Shown: one piece after another, positions 1 to 12,797 of the stretch | Layout: every line of letters starts with the position of its first letter | How positions within the stretch are numbered: position 1 is the first letter of the stretch | From: Edolisoma coerulescens | Taxonomy: Eukaryota > Chordata > Aves > Passeriformes > Campephagidae | Reading direction: 5' to 3' | Length of the DNA: 64,000 bases | NCBI GenBank assembly: GCA_013397115.1 | Contig: VWZW01006249.1 | Coordinates: 2,430,208-2,494,207 of the forward strand | Made by a program: the position numbers and the translations under genes | The notes under the pieces: generated by a model | What the model saw: only the letters and a program-made list of their open reading frames with translations | Told to the model about the DNA's origin: nothing | Database searches by the model: none

Positions 1-977
1 CGAGCTGACCTCACATCTCCATTTTTCTTTCTGGGCGTGTAAACCTTGCGCTGCAGCTCAGGAACAGCCAGCCCAGAGCTGGTCTGTCAGAAAGCCAAAG
101 CTCTCAGGGCCCCTCAGAACACCAGACTTGCACTGACTGGATAAAAAAGTCACTTAAAAATGAAACTGGTTTGGGTCACTGTTCGGGTGCCAGAAGGACT
201 GTGAAAGCCAGGTGTTCTCCTTATACTGTACACACTTTTCTGGATTTGGACCGAAACGCACAAGATGTTGGTTATGCACAAGACGCTGGTTACCAAAGCA
301 CTCCCAGGAACTATTTGTCATCTGTTGGACACTGTGAGAGGAACCATAAAACCTGGCAAGCTTTGCAAAATTTCTGAACAAAAATATTTCCTTTCTCAAA
401 GTTCCAAGCAATCAAAGAACCCTTATGGCCCAGGACTAAATACCAAATCATGGTTAACACAAAGTAGGACAAAATTGAACTATCCAAAACATCTGCAATT
501 AACTTCAGGATTCTATAAAATCTAAATATCGAAAATCTATTTGTGGAGGTTACACAAACTCATCATCTGAAAATACACATATGAAAGAAATTAAGTAAAA
601 AATGCTGTATATACATTAAATCACTGAATCACTATGTTTTGGAGAAGGGTGTTCTGTACAGCAAAGCCTCATGGAGCTTCCCTTCAAAGAAAACTAAATC
701 TGTAAATATTCTTCAGCTCAGTATCACAGCAATTTTTGTTTATTTTGCAAGTGTACATCACATCACAGTGGTTCAGTCCTTTGCCAGAACTACTGACTGT
801 TCAACCACAATTAGATGCTTTTTGAAGCAGTAACGACTGATTTAACTGAAGATTACCATGCACTTATATTTTTACATCATAAATTATGTGGAATAGATTT
901 ATATAGAAAATAAAGACTGTTACAGTATATAATTAACACCAAAATATTCTCAAAGCTTAACTGTCCAACACAGTTAC

Positions 978-991
978 AAAAAAAAAAAAAA
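978..991. repeat. Poly-A run (14 A)
   Basis: An uninterrupted run of 14 A in AT-rich sequence. No retrocopy was recognised upstream of it, so it is best read as a simple repeat. Confidence 0.9.
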
Positions 992-2847
992 TTATGTTTT
1001 ACTTAGCCATGTAAGTGCTGTTAGAACTGGGGACAAATTTCTGTAGGGCTGTCACATATCAAATCCACACCAAATTCCTATTTTCTTAATCTGTTTTTAG
1101 TTCTGATGAACATTCCACCCTACTCGCACCCCCCAAGATCTTAATGATTATATTCTTCTTCCTGGAAGCCTTTTTGTCATCAGTTACAGTGGCTGAAGAG
1201 TGTTGGCATCTGTCTGGGACCTTGCAGTTTTAGCAGGCGTGGGATGAAGCAACTTTGATACTCAGTGCTGCAAAACTCACAGCCATACTTCTTCATCCTT
1301 CTGTTCACCCATTATCCTGGATTTTTCACAGTTCTAAATTTGTTCTAGTTTATACAGCTCTAGGATTTTTCCCACCTTTCCCCCTTCCAACATCCTTTTG
1401 TTTTAGGGATGTGCAGCCAGTTGATATTTCAGGTGATTGGTACACATGAAAAATGAAGAGTCTGCTTAAATATTGCCTATTAGTACTGCAGTACTTGAAG
1501 TCTCCCCAAATGATCCCTACTCTCATTTACAGGACCTAGTTAATTTTCCCCTCAACGCTTTCAACAGAAAGACATCTCTAAATTTGAATGAACCATCTCA
1601 AGCTCATCCCAGGCTGATTACTGGGCTTGCATTAAAATCCTAAAGTAGTTTCCCTTCACAAGTAACAGCCACGCAGCAAAACCTCACCTGTGCTTGCTCC
1701 CTGGAGCTGGTCCTTGCTGCCCTTCCAAATGACATCTGGGTGAATTTCTCTGGCACAAAAGGATGCTTCCATCCCTCTTTAACCCTGGCTGGAGATAATT
1801 AAACTGCACCATTCTCTTGAGCCCAGGGCAATTTAGCACAAGAGTTTTGCATTTCCATCCGGACCTACTGGAGGAGCCAAGTGCCTGACTAATTTTGTGC
1901 ATGTCAGTACATGAATGTCTGAGCAGTTCCACTTACAACAGTCACACTACTTACATGCTTAGGATTAATTAGACATTTAAGACAGATTTGCCAGTGATTA
2001 CCATTAATTGCAACTGCAGTGATTTAGGTCCTTCCATGAGAGTTACCATAACTGCATATGTCTTCTTCTTTATGAAAGTTTTTGAAATATTATCAACTCC
2101 AAACATGCTGAAAAATGACAAGTTAAAACAGTATTTTTTTTATCCCATATCTTCTATATTAAAATTAATCTAGGACTGTTCACAATATGACATTTTTCTT
2201 TAATTTCTGCAAAGGGCCATCTTTATTCAGTGAATGCGTGTGGTGGAGGCTCACTGAGGCGGAGACACAGGGAAGAAAATGCTGGGTTAATAATGATATA
2301 AAGAGATTTAGACTTTTAGGAGTCAAGTCAATTTTCATCCTGATTGATCATAATCAAATACAATAATTGCCAGTTAAAATACTACTCCAAGAGGACTCAG
2401 TGCTGTAAGGCAGCATCAGAAAAGCTCGGCTTCAGCCAGAATCTGTTAGCAGGGCTACTTTCACAAACTGCGGCTTTGTATGAAATGGTTCTAAATCATG
2501 GGCGAACAAATATGGAAACAGGGAGTTACTTTGTTAGAACAAACCTGCATGTTAGAGCCTGACACTCCTGAGAGTCCCATCACCAAGGGCCTGCGCGCTC
2601 TAGAACCGGAAAAATACTGATGTGCCCTTTTAGGAAACCCTTGGAACAAGGTGTCAGTATTTCTTCACTCTTCCTTTGAGCCTGATTCTGTGTCACAATA
2701 CACTGACACTGAATGTGACCTTACTGGCTGCACATCGATTGCTATTCAGGCAGTTTTTATACTGGCATCCAAAAATGATCAAATAAGTAGCTCAAGGAGG
2801 GAAGGAGAACATTGCACCTGCTTCTTTGAGATTCTTTCCTCCTCCCC

Positions 2848-2863
2848 TTTTTTTTTTTTTTTG
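2848..2863. repeat. Poly-T run (16 T)
   Basis: An uninterrupted run of 16 T behind a C/T-rich lead. It is the longest homopolymer I found. It could be the poly-A tail of a minus-strand retrocopy, but no recognisable body lies beside it. Confidence 0.9.
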
Positions 2864-3834
2864 CCTCTAACCTGCTTTACCAAAGCCATGTAAAATGTTT
2901 TGAGTTAGTAATGGCTCATCAGGAAGAAGAAAACCTTCTCCAGTGCCTTATTGAAACTTAACAAGTAGGGGTTTTTTAGAACAGCAATGAAAATTATCAG
3001 TTCAGCACACACAGTACCTGACTGGTGAAGATATCCGTTTACATTATGACATATATACATCTATACAATAAATACTGTCATAACTTGTCTCTGTTAGTGA
3101 GTTATCTAAAACATCCTTATAAATTCCAATCAATATTTTTTTACTTGCCTAGTTTATATTCAACTTGCCATACTATCAATTAGAACACTATTCCAAAAAT
3201 GTTCTATTTGTAAGTTTTGGCAATGAAAACACATCTTTCTAATGACTAAATGAAAAATTAAAAATAATGACATATATTAATTTATAGCTATTTATCCATA
3301 ATTAAATCTATATCTAAGTATCTCTAGCTGTGCATAGCTATAAGACACAAGGAAATGAGAAATGTGTAGTTTATCTATACACATAATAAAGGCAAAATAA
3401 ATACAGGCTAGTCATCTTATATTATCCTTTTGATCTTAGGCTGCCAGTGGAAGACATAATCTTTTATTTATATTATGTGAGGTAAAATTTTGAAACAGGA
3501 TTTTCTGTGTCTATCTTCCTGCTCACTTCATAATTAAGCCTGTAGGGCTGCATGGTTTAGTTTTTAATGCTGTACTTGTCAATTTCTGTTATCACTAATT
3601 TAAAGTTCACAGCTCCATATACCATAAAAATATGAGGGCACAGCAATTTATATATATTAAAAAAAACCCAACTAACAACAAAAAATAATGTTTTGCATTG
3701 AGGGGGTGTCTAAGTTTTCCTGTGTGTTCTCTTGATGATTTCATTTCAAACAGTGCTGATTTACAGAGAGCACAAAGCTGTAATGACATGCATTTCCCTC
3801 CACACCTCCATATCTTCCCCCATATATACTTTTA

Positions 3835-3864
3835 TAGATATATATATGTATGTATGTTTATATG
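3835..3864. repeat. TA / TATG simple repeat
   Basis: A short imperfect tract of TA dinucleotides passing into TATG units. It is a small microsatellite with no other feature attached. Confidence 0.7.
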
Positions 3865-4507
3865 ATTGAGAAAAAAATACTGCCTTCATTAGTATGTTAG
3901 CCTTTTTAATATAACTCCAAACTTGCTAACACAGTCCTACCAAGATCAACTATGACACTCACTATGAAGAAAAAGCATCTCTTATTTTACACAAAACATT
4001 ACAAGGTCAGATCCGTGCCTTTCATCTCTTGCCACCTTCACCAGACTGAACAATAGGCAGCAACAATCCTGTGATATCCACAACTAATTTATCCAACAAG
4101 AAGACAGGTAGCACTCTGAACCGCACTGCTGCCTGAATAGGTGCAGTAAATAAGCAGCTTAATGGTAGCCTTTCAGGCAGGAGGGCAACATATCACAGCA
4201 TGGCATTTTTATAATCTTCTTGGCATGCCTACAGCCAGAGCACCGAGCTGAGCGTATGTTCCCTCTTCTGTCGGGCTGAGGATGCATGGAATCGTTAGAT
4301 TGTGACACATTGTGCCTTTAAGCAAGTTTAACTGTTTTATATCCCCTCTGATCTACAGCTTTGTACATCTGTTAAGTTGTCTCTTAAACTTCAGTCAGCA
4401 CATCTGTGGATCTGATCTTTCTGAAGCTCATTGCATGGCTTAGGTTTTGCTCAGTGTTTCTTTGTATCTGTCCAGTGTTTATTTGCAAGTGATACCCTTT
4501 GTGTTAG

Positions 4508-4627
4508 TGTACTTGCTGAGCTAGAGCAAAAGCCCAGAGTTAAATCTATAGGGGACATCTTCATCTGGCAAAAAATGAATGGGACACTAGGAACTTATTC
4601 CAATAACCTGAATTATAAATTGGTGAA
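4508..4627 (+). CDS. Candidate internal exon, product unknown
   Basis: This is a 120-base segment between a moderate acceptor (T-rich sequence ending GTGTTAG) and a strong donor (GTGAA|GTAAGT). One frame is open throughout. It enters with one base completing a codon and leaves two bases over, so the segment is phase-symmetric and could be skipped without a frameshift. The 39 whole codons begin VLAELEQKPRVKSIGD and include a run IFIWQKMNGTLGTY. I do not recognise a domain. The donor is convincing but the acceptor is ordinary. Chance pairing of splice motifs is the main alternative, and an exon of a non-coding transcript is also possible. Confidence 0.22.
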
Positions 4628-7600
4628 GTAAGTTCCCTTTTCTTTATGTCTGAGCAGAGGAAATATCTTCTCCCCGCCCAAAATTCATTTTGCTCTAGAG
4701 GCATAAAGGAGGCAGTTACTGGACTTTTCCTACAGACAATACTGATTCCCCTAGGAATACTGATGAAACGGCCCCAATTATGGATGGATGCACTAATTGC
4801 AGGTGCACTGACTACCCCCTTAACCTCCGAATTGACAGGATTTCAGCTGTTCTGTGCTGACCAGCCTCTCAGCATTTTGTCCTCTGGCAGGAAGCAGCCC
4901 TGACCAGCCAGCGTCCCCCAAAACTGCTGCACAGAGCCTGATGCAAGTAGTGCTGCATAGCAGATTGAGCCAGCAAAGCAGAAATCCCTTTGAATCCTAG
5001 AAGTAGTTGCAAAATTCCTCTGCAAAGGAGTATATGTAAGCCGTAAAGGCAGCCTGGAGATCTCTGCAGAAAAGCTCATACTAAATGTATTTTACACCAC
5101 TGTGTTATTGTGTTACACTCTGCACTGAGAGCCTTCATAGAAATTTCAGGCATATGAAATGAACATCTGAATGGCCCCCAGTACAGCAGGTCTGGATGAT
5201 GCAGAGGCTGGGTGATGACATTTAAACATCCCTGTAAGCATAAACTCAAAAGTCAGAAGGGCCTCACAGCTTCTACCACACAGCCACCAAAATGTACAGA
5301 TACTCCAGTAAACCTTAGGCTAATACAGTTCTCTTTGCATGTACTTGCCAGCTTTCTGCATTTTTTTTCTTGGGGAGCTTTTCCAAGTGTTGGAGGAAAT
5401 GCTGCAAATAAATAATGTAGAAGGTTATGAATCATTAGGTTTATTCCTGCCTTGTATTGAAAGGTATGAACTATTATTTAGTCAGTGAAAAGTTATAAAC
5501 TGCCCCTTATAAGCTACTGACAGAAGCCTTTATTGAGCCAACATCATCAGTGGATGTGTGCAAGTAGTTCTTGTCCTGCCCCAGCAGTCAGTACAGCTCA
5601 GTCCACCTGAGCAGATAAAGAGAGCACAGCAAAGCTCTCACACCATGAGAGCCAGAGTCTGGCTTCTCCAGACAAAAGTATTGCGGGCAAAACCTTGCCT
5701 ATGCTGACCTCAGCAGCAGAATTCCCCATTACCTATTTAAGAAGTAAGAGAAACTCAGGTGTTAGATATCTGTTTCACCACAGAATAAATTCTTTTGAGA
5801 TACTACCCAGATATGGGTACATCTTTTAGTTACTATTCTGCCAAGATATCGATGGAGATCACATAATTACTCTCTTAAAAAAAAAAAATCCAAATAATTA
5901 TATGAAGCTACAGAAGCTGCTTTTTGATGATTCTCACAGTTGGGATTTCAACTACTCTTATAAAAATATCTCCACTTCAGACCTAGAGGCCCAAGAACTG
6001 AAATAGAAATCTTCAGGTTAGACAAGATCAAATGAGACCAAAAGCAAGTGTCTGAGGAAGTGTGTGTTTCTCAGAACGACTCTGATGCAACAGTTCATTA
6101 TCTAAAAGTGGAATATGCTGCTGGACAGACCCATCAAGGAAAAGAGAGTCTTCTGCCGAGGTTTCCTCACTAAGATCCTTTTGTACAGTTTGGCATCCTG
6201 ACAAACATGAACATTTGATTTATCAGTGTTGCCTGATTGCTAAGAGATGTCACAACCACCTTTTCCCAACACAGACATTCGGCTGCCGGGTTTGTCTCTT
6301 TAAGCAACTCTTGTGCAGTTGTAGTTGCCCAGATGAGTTTCCTCTCTTTCCTTCCCCGTGACACCTTTCCTGCTCTCCCCAAAATGATCCCCGATGTTTA
6401 TATACGATGAATTTTCCAGAGCAGTGAGAACAGACTTCTTAGTGCAGCATCATTACCCCTTTGCTTGGCACAGAAGTAGAAAAGAGCTTGTCTGAGCTGG
6501 CAACCATCAAGCTTTACAGTCTAACAAGTTCCACTACTATAATGAAAATCCAAAGACCTGGAAACAATATACAGAGCTTCCCTGACTAATTTTATTACGC
6601 AGACACACTTAATAGCTCCTGTTACAATCACATTTATAGCAGGAAAACAGTATTGGATTGTGACTATCACACTAAATCGACATGGATTATCAGTCATTAA
6701 AAAGGAACAAAATTAGCAGCAAGCAGCAATATTTTACACTTATCAAATCTACAGCTGGTCAAGGTTCATTACAATACTGTGCAATAAAGTCAGGAAGCAT
6801 TGGCTCATTCTACAGAACATTTAAATCTCTATTGTATTTGTGTAGGATATAATTTCTGATAGCAATAAAGCCTAATAAAAGTTACACCCCGATGAATAAA
6901 GTGTTAATAAATTGACCCAAGACATTTAAATGGCTAATTATGTTTGAGATAAAGGAGGATTCACTTGTTTCTATAGATTGTTTGAAGCTGTACTCTAACC
7001 AGCTAACTAACCAACTACAGAATTACTTTATATAAATATATCTGTGATATAAAATATTAATTTTTCTAGCTCCTTTTTCAATAGATTAATAATTAATCAG
7101 AATTTTCTAACACATTTCCTATTCATCAAACGACTCATACCTCTCTTTAAAACGTCCGAGCTTTGCATAACTTAATTATTCCCCAGATTTTATTTTATTT
7201 AAAAGTATTTATCCCAACTATGTTTAGCTTTTCCATAGGCCATTTCAGTAATAAAAGGGGTACTTCATTATAAAATACCAGTACTCTATTACAATACTTC
7301 CATGGTATATAAAAAACCAGACCAAACAAGCACTGACTAGGCCAGGGTACTCCTGCAGGATAATTACTGTGATGGACTTCCCAAGATCCTGAGCCTGACT
7401 AAAAAGCTTCCTTTAAGTCTAAACCAAGAGTTACAGCAGACAATAATCCTACAACTCATTCCTTATAAAAAGTGACCATATAAATTCAGAAGTACCTCCC
7501 TCATCTCTGGGTGTCACAGGAGCAAATGCTCACACACATCCACACCCCACTCCCCAGCCTTTGGGCAGGGCCAGGGCCCAGCTCCACAGATCAGCGGCTT

Positions 7601-10600
7601 GCACAGGCAGCCAGAGAGCTGTGGGGGTCGAGAGTGAACTAGAGAGAGACAGAGACTCATGAACATGACTGAGGGAGCAGAGAGGACCTGGCTGAATCTT
7701 GACAAACATGAGGGACAAAACCAACCAGCAGCAGGTTCACAGAACGACTTCTTTTGGTGTCATTGATTGCTTAAACTACACCAGAGAGTTCTGGAAATCT
7801 TTGGTGGTTTGCTTCTCCAAACCACATTAGAGACAATAGTTCAAGTAGTAACAGCCTCTGACATGAATGGAGTTGCCCACCAGTGTCACTGTTTTTCAGG
7901 GTGCTGGTTTCCAGATACTGGAAGTATAGTGACTTATGTATGGAAAATGACTGGAGTGATAAAAAAGGGAGGAAAAATGAGTAACCTTGTCAAATTCTCT
8001 TAGTAGATACAAAATCTTTCATTAGTGATCAGGATGAAGAGTAGCTGATAATATTTACCATTAAAAAACCCTGTATATTTTTAAAAGGTATGAACACATG
8101 AATCACAGGTGGCTAAAATTTCATTTGCTACATTGCACTTAACACAAACATGCAATGAAGTACAAACACTTCACAAAGGCATTTGGCACTCTAAGTCTAA
8201 ATCAGTTTACCAGCTATTGACTGCAACAGCTTGAGTTCCCAGGTCATACATCTCTTGTGTAACTGAAGGTTTAAGGTCAGGTACAGGAGAGGCAAACGCT
8301 CAAACTACAGTCACGGCTGAAACAAGACCAACCTGCAATTCAATGCAAAAAGTCTGATTCTACATTCAAAAGCAAGTCTAGCTCATACTGCTAAGGAAAT
8401 CACACTGTGTGAAACATGCAATTGATACTGCTGTTGTTAAATAGAATTTGAAGTGTCAATAGCTGCAAAACCAGTATTTACTTTTCCCCCTTTGATGTTT
8501 TTTCAAAATTCTGTACTAAAATCCCAAAAGCCTAAGGGTGTTTGTTCTTATTCAAAATAGCTTCAGTCTCATCAATGCACTACCTTAATTCTTTGCATGC
8601 TCAATTTCCTTCCTAAAAGATATCTGCATTGTGTGCTTTTGAAATGGGTTTCCAAGCAGGTGTTTGCTTGAAAATGCAGTCTGGAGCAGAGAGCAGCAAG
8701 TGAGCCTCCCTGGAAGCATCCTGCCTGCTGGGAACACTGGGCAGACACAGCAGTGGATCCCATGCTGGAACCTGCAGGGTTGTCTCCGATAACTCTTCAT
8801 TGGTGCTCAACATAAATAGAAGGTTTTAAGATAGGTGCCATTACTCTGCTTCCCACTGACCATCTGCCTCTGGACCTCAGTATCCCACTCCTCATTTGTT
8901 TTATTAGAGCATAAATACTTAAGGAAAGGATTTGAAGTGGTCTCTAAGAGGGCTGGGAACTTTCTGAGTTAGACATAACTATCTTCTATAGATAGAGTGG
9001 AAAAATATTTCCACTTCCCCCAGGGCACATAGACATGAAAATTGCACTGTGCTGATTGCCCCCAGCTCCTCTGGGGAGCCTGGGGCAGGTTAAACATCTG
9101 CCTTCTCTATCTTCTGGGAAGCATCTCTAACTTCTCTGGCAGCATTAAACCATTTGACCTGCAAGCTATGTTAGAGATGCTCTGGATTGTCCAGGTTCTT
9201 TCCACCTACACATTAAGCATCTCCATTTTCCCACAGGAGCCCCTGTAAATAAGCAGCATGAGATCTTATCAAAACTTATTTCAAATACTGTGTATTTCCC
9301 TGTTTTTCTTAATCAATGGTAGAGTTTCCCTAGTTATTCAGGAAAGGTATGCTATAAAGGTTTAGGTTTCTTCTGTCATATTGACCTGGCTCAAGACAGC
9401 TTAATTCCAGGACTATTAACAGCAGTTAAAACTCTCAAACTCTTGAAAAGGCAACTAATTGAAAGTCACTGGAATTATTCATAGCATTTGCAAAAAAACA
9501 GTTGCACAATCTGTCCTTTCTCCAGCAAGCCATTTAATAGCCATCAGACTACAGCACTAGAGTAAACAAAAATCATGTTCTAGAAGCACAGCCCACAAAC
9601 ACGAAGGGAGAGTCCCATGAGAAGTAGAGGAATCATCTCAGGGAAGACAGATCAGTTAAGTCCCTGAAAGGCAAAACGCAGTCACATTTATTCAAAGACT
9701 ACTTTGATCTTTTCAGCCGAAGTGTTTTGAAGCTTTAATTTTTTTCTTGAATATCAAAATATTTTCATTACAGCCTCATTCCTTGAACATGGAGACTGAG
9801 AACTTCAGCTTACAAAGACCTGTGGGTACTAGAATTTCAAACCATCCCCTTGCACTTAAGTCAGTCCTTGGCAAATTCCAGGAGTTCTGAATGCTCAATT
9901 TATGCTTGGCCTCACTAATTTATTGTAAGTAGCTCTTCTCAGCAAGTGTACTACGTATCCATACTGAAAATGTAATATTAAAGATGAATATTTATGAGGT
10001 GAATTAATCATCCAGAAGTTTTCATAAGTAACCATAGGTAGGGGAAAAAAAAAATTAAAAGTATGTTCAAAACTATGGCAGCAGTACTACATGAAATGCA
10101 GAGAGAGGCACAATTAGATGAGAGAAAACTGCTCTCAATGGAAAAGAGGAGCCAGCCTGCACTTCCTTCAGTCTTAACCTACTCACTAGCATCTGCCTAA
10201 TCTTCACTGGCTGCTGCTGCCACCTTGGCAGAAAGCAGAAATCCTTGTGTCACTGGAAAGCATCTCAATGCAATCTTTCGTCCAATTTTGTATCAGCAAC
10301 TGGGCCTGTGTAGCTTTCTTTATTTGTTGCTAGAGGACACATTCATGACCTTTCTTGAAGACAAAGGGAGTTGCAGGTGAATGTCAATTGGAAGAGAGCA
10401 GCTATCAGCTGACTTAAAAAGGTGTTCTCAGCCATGCAAGGGTTTTGCATGACTTGTCAGAGAAAAAACACAGACAGCTCTCAAAACTGAAATCCAGCAA
10501 AAAGGAGGAGAAGTTCTTCCTGTGGAAAGCTGGCCTGCAGTACAGCAGGAAGATGGACCCTGTACCCAACCAATGTACTGAGCCAAGTGCAGCACAAATT

Positions 10601-10717
10601 TGTACAAAGTTCTTCACCAGAAATCCTCTGCTGCAGCCAGCTGGAGTAACTTCACTGTTGAAAACAATGTCTTTCCATAGTTTCCTCCAGAAAACTCCTA
10701 ACCCAAAACAGACTTAC
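4628..10717. other. Non-coding stretch, no gene seen
   Basis: AT-rich unique sequence. It includes a 12-A run (5877-5888) and a very AT-rich part around 6.6-7.3 kb with many TAAT and TTTAT words. Open frames here are short and show no recognisable protein character. No mobile element was recognised. Confidence 0.55.
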
Positions 10718-10798
10718 TTCAGAGAGGGCAGTTTGTAGTAAGGAAGATCCAGTGTTGTGGTGCTGCCCAGCTGTACCAGCAGCACCAAGCCTGTTCTT
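10718..10798 (-). CDS. Candidate minus-strand exon, 81 bases, product unknown
   Basis: Read on the minus strand, a good acceptor (pyrimidine-rich, ending GCCTTTCAG) is followed by 81 bases and a strong donor (TGAA|GTAAGT). Two frames stay open. One gives a peptide starting KNRLGAAGTAGQ, the other RTGLVLLVQLGSTTTL. The length is a multiple of three. No family is recognised. Both splice sites are good, but the segment is short, so chance or a non-coding transcript are real alternatives. Confidence 0.18.
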
Positions 10799-12654
10799 CT
10801 GAAAGGCAGACAAATTGCACACAGCACCAGTAGGATGGACCTTGCTCCATGAGCAGTCAAAGTCATAAAACAGCAAGAACTTCTTATGGGCCTTGAAACC
10901 ACAGGATGTTAGCAAGGGCCACTACAAATAATTGGATGCCAGCCGGGACTGAAAACACGTTTTTTTTTTCTAACCTGCTTCAACTCTGGGGAATCATAGA
11001 TTGTAGCTGAGAAACAGAGAACAGAAAACAAACCAACAAAAAACCCGCAGGAACAAAGAGATTAGTGAAAAACAAAAGTAGAAGATAATGAATCAGAAAA
11101 AGGCATAACACCTAAGTGTTATGGAAACACCTAATACTGACCTGGTGAAGAATCAAATGAGAGCAGATAAAAAAAAGATCATAAATCAAACATGTACTAG
11201 CTAGGCAAAAATCTCCTTCAAATTATAATGAAATTGGAGGAGAAAACAGGGGACAAGGTAAAGTTTTTAATGGAAAAATTTTTATGCAGATGATTGCAAC
11301 AGCCAATTTCCATCAGTTCCACCCATCCCATCTCTCTGCCATGTTCCACCACATCATCTTGGGATCCAAATACTGACCTGCACAGACCTGTCATGGGTGT
11401 AATGCTGGTGCACACTGCAAGAATATGTTACAATCTAGTGACAGTTTTGAGAGACTTTATTCCTGCAAGTCACTGCTGGGAAATGGAAACCATGAGTTGG
11501 AAATATGCACACGGTCTCGTCAGCAAGGTTCCAAGTAAAGGAACCCTTCAAATACTTACTTTCCTAATTAATCTAAATCTCAGGAATTGGAACACTGTTG
11601 CTCAGTGCCTCTTTGGCATCCTTACTTGCAGTTTTCCTTGGGTCTCTAAGTCGGAAGCAGACTGTGCAGGGACACAGAGATAATTTACTGAATTCTCAAG
11701 GACAGACAATTCTCCCAGATTAAACAACATTCACTCTCTGTCAGAAGCTCAGCTTCAAAATTGCCAAAGCATGAGGAGAACGAGGTGCTGCTTAGACCTT
11801 TCTGTGCATGACAGGATAAAACGCAAGACTTCTCTGCCTAAAGGAATCCAGATAATGAAATAATCTTTAATCTTTGTCCCTTCAAGGCACTCTCAACACC
11901 TGTTATCCTTGATACTGTCACAGGCAAAAAAAGCGTATGGATTCATCTCAAGGCTGGTAATTATTTCAGCTAATTACTCATTTGGATGTGGGGTGATTAC
12001 CAACACTCCTTCAGGTACAACAGTAGCCACTTTTATTCTGGCTGATGCTTCAGAAGGCATCACAAAGCTTCACAAAGCATGTTCCCCCTTCTCTGTTCTT
12101 ACAGGAAGATGAATTCCCATGCCACTTAAAATTACTGCAGTGAAACAGCCTGGCCAACTGGTTAAACTCAAATCTTCAGCAATTCATTTTACAGTCAAAC
12201 ATCACTGGATTCATTCAACCTTATTACACACAGCAGCAGCTCAGTGTTCAGTACCTTTCTAGAGGAGTGACAAACAGGAACCAAACATAGTCTGGAATCA
12301 GGGATTTTGGTGCAGCTCTGCAAAGGCACAAAATGGGGGAAGTTCAGTTTTATGAGCACAAAGATGCCAAGACAGTACCTTTTCTTTGTAACTTCAAAAC
12401 TATTACAGACAAAACATCCTTTCCAGGCCCTTCTTGGGGCTAAACCCAACCCAAGTTGTTTTCCTGGTCCACTGCAGAGCTCTGACTGCTTCTCCTCCAC
12501 TATGCCTTCAGTAAGTACTTTACCTCCATCTGCCCAGACAAAAATCAAGCAAATGTTTCTCAGCCTTCAGCCAGGGTGAAAGTATCTAGCTGTGCTTTGG
12601 TGTGGAGACTGCTCATTCCTCTCAGCTACTAATTTCTAACTCACAGCAGTTCGA
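10799..12654. other. Non-coding stretch, no gene seen
   Basis: Unique sequence without a recognised element. A 129-codon frame (11,294-11,683, +) lies here. Its translation has no recognisable domain and no paired splice sites, so it is treated as chance. Confidence 0.55.
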
Positions 12655-12797
12655 GGGAAGGCTGTGGAGTCTCCAACACTACAGATACTCAAAACTGGAC
12701 TGGACACAGTTATGAGCAACCCTATCCAGCTCTGAAATTAGCCCTACTCCCAAAGATTCCTCTCAACTTGAATTATTATGTGATTTTTTATGATTAT
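12655..12797 (+). mobile_element. CR1 LINE, 3'-end fragment
   Basis: The sequence follows the 3' end of avian CR1 elements, as I know the family. It starts GGGAAGGCTGTGGAGTCTCC, then runs through GATACTCAAAACTGGACTGG and a GAGCAACCCT segment. It ends with a decayed copy of the characteristic tail (TTATGTGATTTTTTATGATT in place of ATTCTGTG units). Only the last 140 bases or so are present, as is usual for 5'-truncated CR1 copies. The many mismatches and the broken tail suggest an old insertion. It is not coding. Confidence 0.75.

Larger units (their letters stand above)
1..4507. other. Non-coding AT-rich stretch, no gene seen
   Basis: No open frame here looks coding. The stretch holds a run of 14 A (978-991), a run of 16 T (2848-2863) and a short TA/TATG-rich tract near 3835-3864. 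A minus-strand frame (1687-1932) runs into a good donor (CACAG|GTGAGG, read on the minus strand), but I found no convincing acceptor for it. Most of the stretch is plain unique sequence. Confidence 0.6.
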
